From JAKFFN01 sp964444305 (GTDB lineage Bacteria > Sumerlaeota > Sumerlaeia > Sumerlaeales > Sumerlaeaceae), in the NCBI GenBank assembly GCA_964444305.1, contig CAYUGQ010000127.1, positions 1-7,319 of the forward strand: DNA of 7,319 nucleotides, read 5' to 3'. How positions within the stretch are numbered: position 1 is the first letter of the stretch; each line of letters starts with the position of its first letter. Of this stretch, positions 6,173 through 7,319 are shown piece by piece. The position numbers and the translations under genes were made by a program. The notes below the pieces were generated by a model. It saw only the letters and a list, made by a program, of their open reading frames with translations. It was not told the DNA's origin and ran no database searches.

Positions 6173-7319
6173 ATGAAAGTGACAGGGCGGGACATTAAAT
6201 TTGCGGATGCGGAGATGAACAGGTCAGGAAAGCCGCGGGTGCTGCACGTGTACAAGGACTATTATCCGCCGGTGATGGGAGGGGTGGAGCTGACAATAAA
6301 CGTGCTGGCGGAGGGATGTCTGGATGAGTTTGATGTATCTGTTCTGGTGAATTCCACCAGCCGGGAGTCTTCAGTGAAAGAGGTTAACGGCGTGCGGGTG
6401 GTGAAGGTGAACGAGTGGGGGCGTGCAGCCAGTGCTCCGATCAGTCCGGCTTTTATTTCTGCCTTGGGGCGAGAGGCGCAGCGGGCAGATGTCCTTCACT
6501 TTCATCATCCGAACCCTACGGGCGACCTGGCGCGGTTTTTGTCACGTCCGGCGGTGCCTTGTGTGATGACCTATCATAGTGATGTGGTGCGCCAGCGGTG
6601 GGCCATGGCGGTGTATGGGCATTTGCAGAACTGGCAGATGGCTCGGTGTGAGGTGATCATGCCGACTTCGCCAAATTATATGCGGTCGAGCAAATGGCTT
6701 CAGCGGCATGAAGCCAGGTGTGAGGTGGTGCCGCTGGGGATTCGCATGGATTATCTGCGGGAAAGTCCGGAGATTTCAGAGCGAGCGCGGGAAATAAAGG
6801 CGGAGTATGGAGGGGAGCCTTTGACGCTTTTTGTGGGGCGGCTTCGGTATTATAAAGGGCTGCATTTCCTGGTTGAAGCTGCGCGAGATATCCCCGGGTT
6901 TGTTGTTCTGGCGGGAACCGGGCCGGTAGAGGCTGAACTAAAGGAGCAGGCGGCGAGGCTGGGTGTGGCTGACCGGGTTCGGTTTCTTGGCGATATATCG
7001 GAGCAGGAAAAGGTGGCGTGGTATCATGCGTCGGATGTCTTTTGCATGCCAAGCCATCTGCGGAGCGAAGCGTTTGGTCTGAGTCAAGTGGAAGCCATGG
7101 CGTGCGGTACACCGGTGGTTAGCTGTAATATTAAATCGGGAGTGCCGTTTGTTAATCAGTCCGGCAAGAGCGGGATCACTGTTCCGCCGGAAAGCCCGTC
7201 GGAGCTGGCTTCGGCTTTGACCATGATTTTAAGTAATAAAGATCTGCGGAGCAAACTTTCGGAAGGGGCGCGCGAGCGGGCGCATACGGAGTTTACGGCG
7301 GAAGTGTTTTGTTCCCGGG
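6173..7319 (+). CDS. GT4-family (GT-B fold) glycosyltransferase, 3' end outside window
   Basis: The frame opens just after TAA at 6167-6169 and runs without a stop to the window edge (382 codons visible). The N-terminal Rossmann domain begins RVLHVYKDYYPPVMGGVE, with the glycine-rich acceptor-side loop MGGVE (35-39), LHFHHPNP and MTYHSD. The C-terminal domain has VGRLRYYKG (221-229, donor phosphate-binding Arg/Lys), VLAGTGP and SEAFGLSQVEAMACGTPVV, where Glu299 and Glu307 form the EX7E motif of retaining GT4 enzymes. By family knowledge it transfers a sugar from a nucleotide-sugar donor onto a glycan or lipid acceptor, likely for surface polysaccharide; donor and acceptor cannot be assigned. 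ATG 6173 is the first possible start; ATG 6215 is an alternative (removing 14 residues) that places the first beta strand nearer the N-terminus. Neither has a strong ribosome site. It is divergent from the rhomboid-like gene. Confidence 0.93.
   Translation, partial: MKVTGRDIKFADAEMNRSGKPRVLHVYKDYYPPVMGGVELTINVLAEGCLDEFDVSVLVNSTSRESSVKEVNGVRVVKVNEWGRAASAPISPAFISALGREAQRADVLHFHHPNPTGDLARFLSRPAVPCVMTYHSDVVRQRWAMAVYGHLQNWQMARCEVIMPTSPNYMRSSKWLQRHEARCEVVPLGIRMDYLRESPEISERAREIKAEYGGEPLTLFVGRLRYYKGLHFLVEAARDIPGFVVLAGTGPVEAELKEQAARLGVADRVRFLGDISEQEKVAWYHASDVFCMPSHLRSEAFGLSQVEAMACGTPVVSCNIKSGVPFVNQSGKSGITVPPESPSELASALTMILSNKDLRSKLSEGARERAHTEFTAEVFCSR

Noticed and set aside
6657..7112. A 151-codon minus-strand frame, rich in Pro and Ala
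   Set aside because: It is opposite the glycosyltransferase, which carries clear family motifs; the antisense product has no recognisable features.
1..7319. Phage, insertion sequence, CRISPR, toxin-antitoxin or tRNA-integrated island
   Set aside because: No transposase, integrase, regular spaced repeats or duplicated tRNA 3' end was seen; composition and codon use look uniform across the genes.

Overview
The window looks like ordinary bacterial chromosome with roughly 50% GC. It holds four protein genes with recognisable families, one partial gene at each end, and one tRNA gene. Nothing indicates a phage, plasmid, insertion sequence, CRISPR array or integrated island. The CCA end of the tRNA is encoded, the genes mix GTG and ATG starts, and the core gene is purF of the Bacillus type (propeptide plus iron-sulfur cysteines). 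My tentative guess is a Verrucomicrobiota or related PVC-group bacterium, from the overall feel of the proteins. No marker here proves it, so treat the taxonomy as a low-confidence inference.

Layout. (1) Positions 1-948, plus strand: the 3' part of a PAS-linked sensor histidine kinase. (2) Positions 949-1071: a short gap with a terminator-like hairpin ending only about 22 bases before purF. (3) Positions 1072-2499, plus strand: complete purF. (4) Positions 2500-2663: a gap with a perfect 10-bp inverted repeat enclosing two mutually exclusive small hairpins. (5) Positions 2664-3875, plus strand: a complete CPA2-type cation/proton antiporter. (6) Positions 3876-3992: a gap with several inverted repeats, including an 11-bp stem just before (7) tRNA-Leu(UAG) at 3993-4077. 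(8) Positions 4056-6053, minus strand: a rhomboid-like membrane protein fused to a helical-repeat region and a long low-complexity tail. Its stop codon lies inside the antisense of the tRNA T-loop. (9) Positions 6054-6172: a divergent promoter region. (10) Positions 6173 to the window end, plus strand: a GT4-family glycosyltransferase, truncated by the window.

The genes do not form an obvious pathway. Signal transduction, purine synthesis, ion homeostasis, translation, a membrane protein and cell-surface glycan synthesis sit side by side, each with its own intergenic region, so most are probably separate transcription units. I did not find a convincing new multi-gene system. The points most worth a second look are: the rhomboid-like protein that keeps the GASG serine motif but lacks the expected partner histidine; the convergent overlap of that gene with the tRNA; and the structured elements before purF, the antiporter and the tRNA.
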